Shown here: positions 9,947 to 20,666 of the stretch, one piece after another
Position numbering within the stretch: position 1 is the stretch's first letter
Layout of the letters: each line of letters starts with the position of its first letter
Origin: Porites lobata
Taxonomy: Eukaryota; Cnidaria; Anthozoa; Scleractinia; Poritidae
Assembly: GCA_942486035.1 (NCBI GenBank)
Contig: CALNXK010000020.1
Location: 1,474,501-1,538,500, forward strand
DNA: 64,000 nt
Direction: 5' to 3'
Made by a program: the position numbers and the translations under genes
Notes under the pieces: generated by a model
Databases searched by the model: none
What the model was told of the DNA's origin: nothing
The model's input: only the letters and a program-made list of their open reading frames with translations

Positions 9947-10828
9947 ATGAATTTTTCATTGGAAAACGCACATAATTGTTTTCTTCCCCGAGATCATGGC
10001 ATTGGACTAATCACCATCAACGCCATCGTTAGCTTACTAGGTTCACTTGGTAACTTACTGGTTTGTATGGCAATTGTCATAAGTCCTCGTCTTCGACGAA
10101 GCTCATACTATCTTCTTTTCAGCTTAGCAATCGCTGATTTGATTGTCACCATGGTATGTGAACCTCTGTTTTTGGAAAGTCTCCTCAAGAGAACATTTTT
10201 TAACGAGTGCGCAACAAGTTTGGAGAGTCCGTACACCATTTTATCTACCCTTTCTTGCTCGGCTTCAGTATTTCATTTGGCCGCCATCAGTTTTGATCGT
10301 CTAATCGCCGTCGTCTTCCCCATACGCCACCAACACTTAATGAACAAGTGTGGAGTAAGAATTTTGTTGATAATATCATGGGCATTCCCAGTTTCAATTC
10401 CCATTTTAATTTTTGTCCTTCCACCTTCCTTTCCCCAAGGCTTCACAGCCATGGGAATATTCGCGTTTTGTTATTTTGTTATAATACTTTCATACACCCT
10501 GATCGTTGTATTTCTGGTCATCTACAAGAGGAAAAGAAGGCAGATGAGAGCTGGAACAGTTTCTGTGAATATGACTGCCCGCACAGAGGTCCGTGTTGCC
10601 GTCATGCTGGCCGTTGTCATCGGCGTTTTCACGGCTTGTTGGGTGCCGGTGATGACCGCAATGTTTGCGAGTAGCAAACCGCTCATGAAACGAAACGGCC
10701 CTCTACACATGTGGCTCCGGACCTTGTCTCTTTCAAACTCAGCTATGAATTTTTTCATTTACTCTGCAGTAATCAGGGATTTCCGTGATGCATATACTGG
10801 TATCTTTCGAAAAGTGTTTCGCCTATGA
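9947..10828 (+). CDS. Class A (rhodopsin-family) GPCR, orphan, intronless
   Basis: A 293-residue seven-helix receptor for the plasma membrane; ligand unknown. Landmarks: possible N-glycosylation at Asn2; TM1 with GN(36)LLV; LAIAD(64)L in TM2; D117-R118-L119 at the end of TM3; KRKRR in a very short third intracellular loop; CWVP (231-234) in TM6; NSAMNFFIY (264-272) where NPxxY is expected, with Phe replacing Pro. There is no aminergic Asp at the usual TM3 position (Ser100 there), no Cys in the short second extracellular loop and no TM5 Pro. These traits recall the melanocortin/cannabinoid/S1P-type cluster, but subfamily is unresolved. The protein ends just after helix 8 (RKVFRL) with no C-tail. 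The ATG start aligns with both neighbours. It is the third of four tandem paralogs. Confidence 0.92.
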   Translation: MNFSLENAHNCFLPRDHGIGLITINAIVSLLGSLGNLLVCMAIVISPRLRRSSYYLLFSLAIADLIVTMVCEPLFLESLLKRTFFNECATSLESPYTILSTLSCSASVFHLAAISFDRLIAVVFPIRHQHLMNKCGVRILLIISWAFPVSIPILIFVLPPSFPQGFTAMGIFAFCYFVIILSYTLIVVFLVIYKRKRRQMRAGTVSVNMTARTEVRVAVMLAVVIGVFTACWVPVMTAMFASSKPLMKRNGPLHMWLRTLSLSNSAMNFFIYSAVIRDFRDAYTGIFRKVFRL

Positions 10829-11945
10829 AGTCTGGACTTGGCTATAGAGCTCGTTCAGGAGCTCGCTTAAATATCTTAAGTTTCTTTTAGCTGAGCTAGA
10901 CAAATTTAAAGCTTTGATCCACTAGTTGCCCTCAGTTGATTTTACACAAAGAAGACACCCTTTTAAATGCTGGAACCAAAGCCAAGGTCGGTCATTTAGT
11001 TAGAACGCACAGATTGGCCACTAAGGGAGCCTCACTCATTATTGCTCTTCGTCAGTTTTAAGTATAACTCTGTTATAATGTTGGTCTGCCCGTTAACAAC
11101 TACAACACGATCAAAGACAAAATGGCAATGGTTACATGGCTCCAAGCTTACGGTCTTTCTTGGGGGCAGTTGCGTTTGCTCCAAATCCATAGTAGCCTTT
11201 TTAAAGCGGAAGACTTTGCCAGTTTATGAGGACTTGTCAACATTATGTTTTCTATTTGCAAGCTGACATAGCCATTTCTGCACTAAGTTTGCTGTTTATG
11301 CGCCATAAGGAATGTTAGAAGGCTCTATAACTGAGATTTACAAAGCTGATCCCAAGTATCATTTGATATTACAAACAATATTTTAAATTACAATAATTGA
11401 AACTTTTTAAAGTAACACTTTCACCCAAAAATATCAGCTTTATCCATAGTTACTGCAAATTATTCGGAATATTTATTAACAGTTCTTTGTAAAGTAGAAT
11501 ATATCGAATAATCTTTATTGTTTGATCTGGCTGTTGGCTATTTTGAGTCCTTCGGTTTTTTAACTGAGAAGGTGACTAAATGACAAGAAGTAAAAAGGAA
11601 AACAAACAGAGACAATATACAGAAATCAATATAATGACTTTAAGTGTAAATACTCCTACTTGTATATTATATTATTGCTGTCATGATAAAGTTACGAGAA
11701 TACGGATCACCAATACTGTTTCAGAGGGAAAAATTTTCTTTAGAGTCAAAATCTGTGAATAGCAGTATTTTGTTTTAATATGATCTTTTCATAAACAAGG
11801 AGATTTGTATCAGAGTCTGTTCATGTGCAGTTGTTTTTATGTTAAATTAAAACTGCTTTAACTGATAAGTGATAAATGGAGTTATAGTGAACTTTGAATA
11901 ATCTCTGAACCTCTTTAGTTTAGTGCTGCATGATTTTGACTATCC

Positions 11946-12330
11946 GAGAAAAAAGAGGAAGAGATTGGACTTGCGCACGGCATCTGATCATTTACGCTGC
12001 CGAAAGTTCTAAACTTCACTATTGGTTTGCGATCACGTGACAAGGCGGCCATGTTGGGGGTCAATACAATATAATTTTTGCTCGAAGAATTTACATGAAA
12101 ACAGAGTTTAGTTCCCAGAGAACAGAAATGCTTTTGTTTATTACCACCAACCGCCGCCGTGACGTCACATGCATACCAGCAATTTGATTGTAAACTTTGC
12201 CCACGTACCAGGCTTTCTAGGTACGATTTTAACCATTGCTAATCAAAAAAGGGGAGAGATTGGACTTGCCCACGGTAACATTTACGCTGCAGAAGTTTCT
12301 TAAATTCACTACTTGATTGTGAACAACTTT
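11946..12330. repeat. Diverged ~80-bp direct repeats flanking a dispersed repeat
   Basis: AGAGATTGGACTTGCGCACGG, then ATTTACGCTGCCGAAAGTTC and AAACTTCACTA near 11961-12020, recur as AGAGATTGGACTTGCCCACGG, ATTTACGCTGCAGAAGTTTC and AAATTCACTAC near 12254-12322. The ~230 bp between carry CACGTGACAAGGCGGCCATG and GTGACGTCACATGC, typical of a dispersed repeat. Confidence 0.55.
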
Positions 12331-13104
12331 GTCCACGGTAGGCACCAGGCTCCCTTCGTACGATTAATCCGGTAATGAATAAAGGTCAATGAACGTGAAC
12401 AGGCCGACAGGCTAACGAACTTTCCAGCCCCATTCTGTAGCAAAAAAAACAGTTCCAAGACTTAACCGATCTAAGACTACCACAATATTGTTGTGTTTAT
12501 TCACTTGGCAGCCTTAAGTTTTAGGTTTACTTAACGTCGGGATTTTAGTTTCCGAACAGGCAAATTGTTCCGGTTCGATAAAGTCTCCTTCAGCCTATTT
12601 TCCAATCATTTTTCAGCCAAGCATTCGATAAAGTGATCATGTAGCCGTTCTGTCAGTTAATGGCCTCACTTTTGGCTACTGAAACGTTAAGCTGGGGTTT
12701 AATATATTTCTTTAAGTAAGACTTATGTTGAATGCTTGAAAATATGTTACTACGCAGGGCTCAATATTGTGCTATATACGGTCAGGTTGTTGTTATGGTT
12801 TTTAGCTACTTTGATCATTCTCATCAACGTTGAAGCGTGCTTCCAATGGCTCTATATATAGTGCAGTAAAATTTTGCAAAGTAAACAATTACATGCAAAA
12901 ACAAAATGATTATTATTTCAATTCTTTTTGGCTGACCCGTCGAAGTCTGAGAAAATTCCAAAAATAAAATTCCTAAAAAAGCCTAAGAAATTAATTAGCC
13001 CCTTGCTCTAACATATATTTAAGGCTGTTGAACCTGAAGTTACACAAATGAAAATATGATTTAAGCATTAAAACAGCAACTGTTCAAAAAAATTTTCATC
13101 ACTA

Positions 13105-13193
13105 ATATAATAATAATAATAATAATTATTATTATTATTATTTATTATTATTATTTTTATTATTATTTATTATTATTATTACTACTACTACTA
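13105..13193. repeat. (AAT)n-(ATT)n microsatellite ending in (ACT)n
   Basis: About eight TAA units are directly followed by a long ATT tract with two interruptions, then ACTACTACTACTA. The switch from AAT to ATT makes the locus self-complementary. Confidence 0.9.
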
Positions 13194-13745
13194 AGTCTGC
13201 CCACATTTAATTTGCTTAGGTGGTTTCTAGGTAACAATATAAGGAATATGATATAAATACACAAGTCGTCAGAAGACTAATATTGTTGATATCAAAACAA
13301 CCTTATATGGAGCGACATGTTATCGGACGGTCTTCTGAGAGAAAACGTATTTGAGTTTATCCTAAATAGAAAGTCACGCGAGACTTAAAGATCACGAATA
13401 GTGTGGTAAGTTTTACTCAAAAGCACAAAACGAAAGCCTCGATAATGAGTGAGGTACTTCCTAAATTTATGAAATTAATTTAAAATTGTTCTGCTGTTTA
13501 ATAAAAAAATATATGATACGTTACTAAGAAGCCTAATTATTGTAAGATTAATTAATACTGCCATGCCAGTATTCAGTCTATATTTTTCTACTTCCCACAA
13601 CTAACCTCATAATTAATTTAAAGTGGGCGGAAATGCTCTTGAGACAGAAAGTGATTTAACGAAGCACGCAATCTCCAATTTAATTTGCATACATCTGCTA
13701 TAAGGCCAAGAGCATCAAGGAAAAAACGACTGCGAGTTGGCTATC

Positions 13746-14822
13746 ATGAATAACTCACTGGAAGACAAGGACAGTTGTTCCCTCCCTGTAGCCCATAGCG
13801 TCTTACTGATTGCGGTAAACATCAGTGTGGGTTTTTTGGGAACGCTCGGTAATTTGTTGGTCTTCGCGGCAGTCGCTACGAACCCTCGCCTTCGTCGTAG
13901 CTCCAACTACCTCCTTGCCAGCTTGGCGATCGCTGATTTAATCGTGACTATGGTGTGTGAACCCATCTTCGTAGCGATCCTCAGCAAGATAATCTTCTTC
14001 CAAGATTGCGCAGCTGCCTTGCAGACACCCTACATAATCTTATCCACTCTCTCCAGCTCCGCTTCAGTCACACACATGGCCGCTATCAGTGTGGATCGTT
14101 TCATAGCGGTGGTCTTCCCTCTACGCCACGAAAACATCATGCGAAAATACGGGTTGAAAATCATGCTAGTAGTGGCTTGGCTTTTCCCAGTGTCATTTCC
14201 CATCTTAGGGGAGGTTTTGCCGGACTCGTTTCCAAAAGCATTCCTAGCGACAGGAACGTTTGGTTTCAGTTATATCATCATTGTCGTTTCATACCTTCTT
14301 ATCGTGGTATTTTTGTTCAAAATCAAGAAGAAAAGAAGCCAGTTACAAGCTAGACGAAGCTCTGAGGATAACAATTCCCGGGTGGAGGTACGTGTCGCAT
14401 GTACACTGGCCATTGTGATCGGGATTTTTTCTGTTTGTTGGTTTCCCTTGATGATCCTCTTATTTGCCACGGGGGGTTCAATTGTGACTCCCAACGGACC
14501 TGCGCACTTCTGGATTCGAACCTTGGCCCTTTCAAATTCGGCAATGAATTTTCTAATTTACACAGCAAGAATCCGCGAGTTCCACGGAGCATACACTGGG
14601 GTGTGTCGAAAGATTTGCAATCTTGTAGGGAACAAATGCTCTTACAAATTTAATTCTAACAGCTTCACTATCCGACGCCCTCGGAGAAAAACTGCAAGTT
14701 ACGTCTTCCAAGATGTTGGAAAACCCGTAACAACAAATGAGAGTACTGACAGCTCCCAAAGTGCTATGGAGTTTCAGGTAAATGGCGAACGTTACACTTT
14801 ACAACGATGGGGTACAGTTTAA
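13746..14822 (+). CDS. Class A (rhodopsin-family) GPCR with long C-tail, intronless
   Basis: A 358-residue receptor, the fourth paralog in the array. The start is ATG 13746 (MNNSLEDKDS), which aligns with the paralogs; a TTG three codons upstream is not a plausible eukaryotic start. Landmarks: N-glycosylation sequon N2-N3-S4; GN(36)LLV in TM1; LAIAD(64)L; D117-R118-F119; KIKKKRSQLQARR in the third intracellular loop; CWFP (231-234); NSAMNFLIY (264-272), again with Phe for the NPxxY Pro. As in its neighbour there is no aminergic TM3 Asp, no second-loop Cys and no TM5 Pro. Unlike the other three copies it has a ~70-residue cytoplasmic tail with Cys residues (possible palmitoylation), RRPRRKTAS (possible basophilic kinase site) and a Ser/Thr cluster TTNESTDSSQS suited to arrestin recruitment. 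The ligand is unknown. Confidence 0.93.
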   Translation: MNNSLEDKDSCSLPVAHSVLLIAVNISVGFLGTLGNLLVFAAVATNPRLRRSSNYLLASLAIADLIVTMVCEPIFVAILSKIIFFQDCAAALQTPYIILSTLSSSASVTHMAAISVDRFIAVVFPLRHENIMRKYGLKIMLVVAWLFPVSFPILGEVLPDSFPKAFLATGTFGFSYIIIVVSYLLIVVFLFKIKKKRSQLQARRSSEDNNSRVEVRVACTLAIVIGIFSVCWFPLMILLFATGGSIVTPNGPAHFWIRTLALSNSAMNFLIYTARIREFHGAYTGVCRKICNLVGNKCSYKFNSNSFTIRRPRRKTASYVFQDVGKPVTTNESTDSSQSAMEFQVNGERYTLQRWGTV

Positions 14823-17800
14823 AAAACAGTACAGTGAATCAGATTCAAATGTGCCCTGGAATCATTTTTATTTGAACTGCTGGCCTCAGGGCATAGGTTC
14901 TCTGCAGTTTGAAAAGAAAGAAGCGGACGAAATTTTCATTTAAAGAAATAATTATCTGAGAAAGAACAACTCAGAGTAAAGCTCTTAATTCAAGTTGTCT
15001 GTGCTGAAGGATTTCGGCTAGGACTCGAAATTGGGTCTTTTTGCAGTTATATGCTGCCAGGTTTGCACTGTTTTCTTCAATGCTAGATTTCCACACACAA
15101 ATTTAGAATTCCATTGATCAAAAGCAAACATTATGAATTGATATGGAAAGCCAATCAAGGCCAGGCATCTTACTGACAAAAAGAAATTTCGTGTTTGTCA
15201 TACACATGCACAGTTCTCGATCTGTACCGACTGTGAAATCTTATTGGCCTAATCTGCTTAAGTAGTACCTTTTGGAATGACACAGATCGACACAGAGCTT
15301 AGTACAAGCTGGAAGAAAAATTTTAATCAGTTGTCCCCGAAAAGACACTGTACATGGATGTTAAGTTTAATCGTCTCGAAATATTAAAGACAAAACATGA
15401 CACAGAATAACAAAACTAGTTCAGTTACGGCAGTTGTGTAGGGCTTAAAGGGACTGAGTTCTAAGACCGTCTGAGGACTCATAATTTTCTGATTTGGCCT
15501 TGTTAGGTATATTAAAATACCCAATACAACTGAAAAAGAGATACGGAAGTAATTATAAAGACAAAGAGGGGTTAAAAGACACTGCAAGGTCAGTTGTATC
15601 GGGTTATTTTTTTATTTATTTTTTATTTTTTTTTTTCACCATATCTGATATAAACTGTTAACCGATCAGATATGGTAGGTTGTACTTACTTGGTCAATAC
15701 ATTGTCATGACAATTAAAACAGAAAGTGGTCAAGTCGAGAGGCTCTTTCACTTTAAAATATTTTATTTGTGTTGATTTCAATTTCACGTCTGCAATATGC
15801 AAGTGTATATAGTGGCTTTGCTTTAAACCATAATATTAACTATTTTTATAGATTAGAGGAAAATGTAAATATGAATAAACGTTTTATTTCTTCAATCCTT
15901 AGCTCTTAGTAATGACTGTTGTAATTCTGAACTAAAAAATAAGGAGTATGTGATAGTCTAGGCCTTTTTTGAAAGAAGGGTGCTGTATATATAAGAAGTT
16001 TAATCAACTGTTTAAAGAAGAAAAATAAAGAAGGCAATGAAGAAGAAGAGCATATTTCCCTCACACCTGGTTTTCAATATATACAAAATCGAGACACGTG
16101 TTGTCCCCAAATACTATACCTCATACAAACCCCGGGGATAAATAGCCGATAGATTTAGAAGTAGGCGGGAAAACTATAAGTTGGCGAGTTGTGTTCAAAG
16201 AAAATCCTAAACAAACCAGTGAGAATACTGTCAATTTTTCTGTTTTCACCAAGAGTCTCGGGCTGAAGTGCACAGTTTACAAGTGTTCAAAGGAGCTATC
16301 TAAAGTGAATCGCGATTTTTAAGGTCAATTCTGTGCTAACATCATGCTTAGTGCCTTTAGATATACAAAAAAGGCTCTTATAGGGATGTAAAGTAGACAT
16401 CAAACAAATCTCATCAGGGGGCACTAACCATAATTTTTGGCGATTTTTGTAGCCACAGCAAATCCTTGAAAAAATTGTCCCATTTTCCCCAAGTTTCAAT
16501 CCATGCCGTACCTTACAATCCGTCGCAACAGACCACAGGAAACAGTTTCGTTGCCTAAATATAGTATTAAGTAACAAAACTGTAGGAACATTTTTCTTAG
16601 AGTCAAACTGATAAGGGGATACGTTTTAGCTTTTTGAAGAGATAGCGAAGGTATGGCATAGCCCCTCCAAAAATCGCTAGCCGCAAATTTAGGCGCAAGA
16701 AACGAATGTTCTGGTGTGAACCTGGCATAACGAAAACCAATGTTAACTGAAGAACATTCTCTATAATTTCAGGCGTCTGGGCCGAGTTACTTTACTAAAG
16801 CAGAACCTAGTATTAGGATAACTGCATGAAAACGTAAAAATGAACTTCCTATATAGTGACCTTATTTGCACCACTTTAACCTAAGTTCCTTTCCCAAACG
16901 GATATCATGGAAGTGTCTCTTTAAAACGTCCATTATCGTAAATTGAAGCTGGTGTTAATTGTTCATTAACTTCATCGCACAAGTGGCTAGTATTCGCACA
17001 CTTCAGCCGGAAGGAGAAAAAAGTACATCAGTGGTGCCTATTTCTAAGCCCCTAGTGGAACTATTAATGGTGAGGCAACACGGTGTCAAAAGACTTTACA
17101 CTGGAAGCGCTACAAAGATGGTCACTGAAGTATAGTTTTATCACTGGCGACGACTTGGGAAAAGCAGAGAATCTCCCTCTCCCATAAAGGCTGTTTAGGC
17201 TTTGTCAGTTGCAGTGTAGGGTACCTAACTAGGACGGTCCCGGCCTTCATATTTTTTGTCAACAAAAAAACTCAAGAGTAACTTTCACCCGGCTAAAATA
17301 TAAATCTTGAAATTTAGGATGAAACAGAAGGCTTCTTTATGGACCTCATACTCAATGTAAACTCTCCGAGAAAATATAGTGAAAAATAATTTATTTTTAA
17401 ACATACCCTGGCCCAGCAGGTATATACCAAAAACATCACATTTGCGATATATCAATCCTTACTTAGGTTTACTTTATTTCTTGGACGTTACAGTCAAAAA
17501 ATGGTACGATGCTTTACCTTAGTTGATAAGACAAACTTCACATGGACATTACTTTATATACAATCATTTGTATATGGCTTAAAAAAATGTTTGCTATTGT
17601 AAGGAATATTAATTTTTTGCTTTCGTTTGGAAATTAGTAGACCAACTTTTCATGGGCTTTGACTAGACAGTGACATTTTACCAGTAAAATAAAGACATGA
17701 CAAATATATTTTTAGTTGTTATTGAAAGAAATTTCAACCTTTGCCTTCATTTGAGAATGATTTCCATGTAAATTCACTTTTAATTACTATTTGGCGCCAT

Positions 17801-18268
17801 TATACCTCTGTTTGATAATATAACGACGAGTTAAGACTTCGATATAACGAACCTCTATATAACGAAGTCTTCGGTATAACGAAAGATTTTCTTTACCCCT
17901 CTAATTGTAAACTATGAGGAAAAGAACCTCTCGATATAACAAAACTTCGTTATAGCGATCGCGAACACATTTTGCCAGTCCCTTGGCCCTTCGTTATATC
18001 GAGGTTCTACTGTATTAATATTCGCTTTCAAGGGTCAGTGATTGATGTTAAAACGGTTTGCGCCAAAGAAAAAACAAAACAAAACAAAAAGAGAAACATC
18101 ATTATACTGAAAAAAAAATAGTCATCATAGCCACTGATCTATTTCATTTAGGTATTAAAGACAAAAAAATGAAATAATAAGCGAGATTATCCAAGTTAAG
18201 GCGTAGGATTTGGTGTCGATTCGGTCACAAAGCCTAACAAATAAGGACAATTCAAAACATTGACTCCA
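14823..18268. other. Gene-free stretch between GPCR array and 18269-18847 ORF
   Basis: AT-rich sequence with poly-T tracts (near 15607-15638), a short inverted repeat CCATATCTGAT/ATCAGATATGG near 15640-15675, and the MITE at 17818-18012. An AATAAA at 15874-15879 lies ~1 kb after the receptor stop and could serve its polyadenylation. I see no coding sequence. Confidence 0.5.
17818..18012. mobile_element. TA-flanked MITE (pogo/Tigger-like TIR), copy 2
   Basis: The right end is TTCGTTATATCGAGGTTC followed by TACTG and TA at 18013. The left part (TTCGATATAACGAACCTCTA) is its inverse with a degenerate extreme end. The interior AACGAAGTCTTCGGTATAAC and CAGTCCCTTGGCCCTTCG match copies at 1079 and 21915. 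Confidence 0.7.
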
Positions 18269-18847
18269 TTACCCTGTTTTGTGTTTTTGTTTCTCTAGGA
18301 TTGGTAATCGATATGAGCATCCTAAAGCTGGTATATTAACAGGCTCAAGCAATTTCTTTCGTCCTCTGGGCAAATTATTCCAATGTACACTTGAAGTATC
18401 AAAGTGTTTTCCCGAAGTGACGAAGTTCCGCCGAAGATCAAGTTCGTTTATGCCGCCAGTTTCCGTTCGTTTTTTCCAATTGTGACTTTGTCTCCAGTAT
18501 TTGGATTCCTCTAACTTCGGTAGTCGCCCAAGCCTGCGACAATGAAAGCGATTGTGGTACTCTGCAACTTCATAGTGGTGCGTTATTCCTAGATTTACGC
18601 TAAGTTGATGAATTCTTCGAATCTCATCGTCGAGCAGAATAACAAATTCGGTTGAGGCAGTCGTATTGACAGAAAGCGAAGGCTGCAAAACAGGTGAATG
18701 TGCTTTGTCTTCGCTGTAGATTAAATCGTCTTTGTGAGCTTCTAACGGTGGTAATTTAAATGAATTCTGCCTTCGCTTGTAGTTGTCCCTGTTTTTCTTG
18801 GAATTGCTAAACCCGTTGTAGCCATTCTTGACCACAATATCCGCCAT
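18269..18847 (-). CDS. Hypothetical basic protein, 192 residues
   Basis: The open frame runs from ATG at 18847 to TAA at 18269. I do not recognise it. It is rich in Lys/Arg/Asn/His with few hydrophobic runs, so it is probably soluble and partly disordered. An N-terminal basic patch (KKNRDNYKRRQNSFKLPPL) is followed by an acidic/amphipathic middle (EFVILLDDEIRRIHQLS), then LGRLPKLEESKYWRQSHNWK and HWNNLPRGRKKLLEP. No signal peptide or membrane segment is seen. Codon use looks coding throughout. GG/GTAATG just before the stop could act as a splice donor, so this may be only the first exon, though no downstream exon was found. Its function is unknown. Confidence 0.6.
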   Translation of the reverse strand: MADIVVKNGYNGFSNSKKNRDNYKRRQNSFKLPPLEAHKDDLIYSEDKAHSPVLQPSLSVNTTASTEFVILLDDEIRRIHQLSVNLGITHHYEVAEYHNRFHCRRLGRLPKLEESKYWRQSHNWKKRTETGGINELDLRRNFVTSGKHFDTSSVHWNNLPRGRKKLLEPVNIPALGCSYRLPILEKQKHKTG

Positions 18848-20666
18848 TGTGGTTCAAGACCTTTTAATTTTCACGCTTCATTGTTGCGATCGTGTTCCTT
18901 TTATGTTCCAACCTCAAAAAACTCAATTCAACCCGGACTCGCACAATCTTCACGTACCGCACAAAATTGTTTAAACTTGAGGGCTTTACGATGCACAAAA
19001 TGTGGGACAATTCCTGTGCGACTGCTCAGTTACCTAGGAATTGCATCTGTCAATAGCGACTGACGAAACTTGGCCACTTAAAACACTACTCGCGTGACAA
19101 CATGATTGTAACAAAATGGTTGCTTTGAAATGCAAATTAAAGTCCACTGGGTTGACTGTGTGACGCCTCCAATTTATTGATATCCACATTACTCCATTAC
19201 TCCAGACTGATCTCCGGCCACATAATTCCTTAAAGAACAGGCTTAAATTAAAGAATATAAGCCGGGAGAATTTGTTTAACTGATTACGTCATCAAATTTC
19301 AAAACAAAATCAAAGGTTTTGCTGAGTTTTTAATGGTCGCATCACAAACTAATTACTCCTCTGGACCTTGTTGAAAGTCACACAGAGCCTTTGTCGACCA
19401 TGGTGCTAAGAAACAAAGGAGTTGAAGACAGAAGTTCATAAACCGGGTGGTCCACTCGATTTACCTTCTGTTCGCTTTTTAATATTAGTGGGTGCGGTCG
19501 AAGCGGGCCCAACAGTGAAAAGCCCATCCTTTCAGAGAGCAGCCACTTTGAACGGCTATAAACCAGAGAATGGTGCTAATATCCCGGTTATTTTTACGCA
19601 CATAGCTGCAAAACTAAGAAAGTTGGATGTTAATGTCATTTTTTTTTTCCAACGATTTCACTTATTCGCTCGCGGAAGTGAATAAGTAGGAAACAGGACT
19701 GGAATTCACTGAGATGGAAGTACAAAGATTGGGGTTTAGAGAACCAAGCCCTCTCGGCCAACCGCTCCGACACGATGTTCGATGTATGTGAACAACTTGT
19801 TCCAGTTCTGCGCCGTTGCTATTCATAGTATATCGGACAGATTTCCGTGTCGGCTCCAAAAGCTATGCGCCGGTATACGCTGTAATGGGACGAAAGAAGG
19901 TGAAACAGTTCATCGTGAAGAAAAAAATTATGTAAGGGAAAATAAATACAGCCACCAAGTCCACGACAATACAGCTACGCTAACCGGAATTTGCTTTGTT
20001 TTAAACTGTTATTTGGTGATTGTGGTGATTATATTCGTTGAAATATAAAAAAAAACAAAAGAGAGAGAGAGACAAAGAAAGAAAGAAAACCGCGGAATTT
20101 GATACTCGCTAAAATTAGTAGGGATAAGTTAACTTTATTTCGCTATTTGTCAGTATTATTTTGAATTATATATCGTTTTATCAGTATTTGTTGGTATTCA
20201 TTTTATTACTCTTTTCTGACAATTCTAAACACACTTGTTTTAATCTAATTCATTTATTAAATACAAAGTCATGACTTATGCTCTACCTTTGGTGACCTCA
20301 TATTGACATAAATAAATACAACCTCGTTCCCACTGTTCTCTCTCCTCCTCCGTCGAGAAGGAACCCTGGCAGCGACTGGTCACGTGGCCCCCAAAATCTG
20401 GGAGACAACAAAGACTTGCCCCAAGGGAGGGGTAAAATTGTTGCTTTTGCTTTTCATTTTCACACTGAAGTCAAACGAGCAGCTGCTACCAGGGTTCTCT
20501 CTCGATGCAAAAGAAAGAACCTTGGGAACGAGGCTGGAATAAATATTGCACCGCTTTTAGTTCTGTGGAATAAGAGGGATTAATTCTAATCAACAGTTTT
20601 TACGTTATGCATTATACAATGATTACAATTTTCATTTGAACGCAAAACAAATAACACAGACTGTGC
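18848..20666. other. Intergenic region between the 192-residue ORF and CROCC 3' end
   Basis: No gene is supported. It contains a solo CTCCTCTGGACCTTG terminus near 19358, a purine-rich run (20048-20090) and the inverted-repeat element at 20320-20535. Small open frames such as 19422-19685 and 19782-20048 lack coding character. Confidence 0.5.
20320..20535. mobile_element. Inverted-repeat MITE (CCTCGTTCCC termini)
   Basis: CAACCTCGTTCCCACTGTTC (from 20320) is inverted as CCTTGGGAACGAGGCTG at ~20520-20536. A second inner inverted pair is GGAACCCTGG/CCAGGGTTCTC. There is no ORF. Confidence 0.55.

Larger units (their letters stand above)
10829..13745. other. Intergenic region between the two intact GPCRs
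   Basis: No gene is seen. It is AT-rich, with a pair of ~80-bp direct repeats (11946-12330) around CACGTGACAAGGCGGCCATGTT-type repeat sequence, and an (AAT)n/(ATT)n microsatellite (13105-13193). The TATAAGAG block of the other paralogs was not found upstream of 13746; only CTATAAGGCCAAGAG at about 13698-13712 is faintly similar. Confidence 0.5.

Noticed and set aside
13737..13745. Upstream TTG as start of the second intact GPCR
   Set aside because: TTG is not a plausible eukaryotic start, and ATG 13746 aligns with the paralogs' starts.
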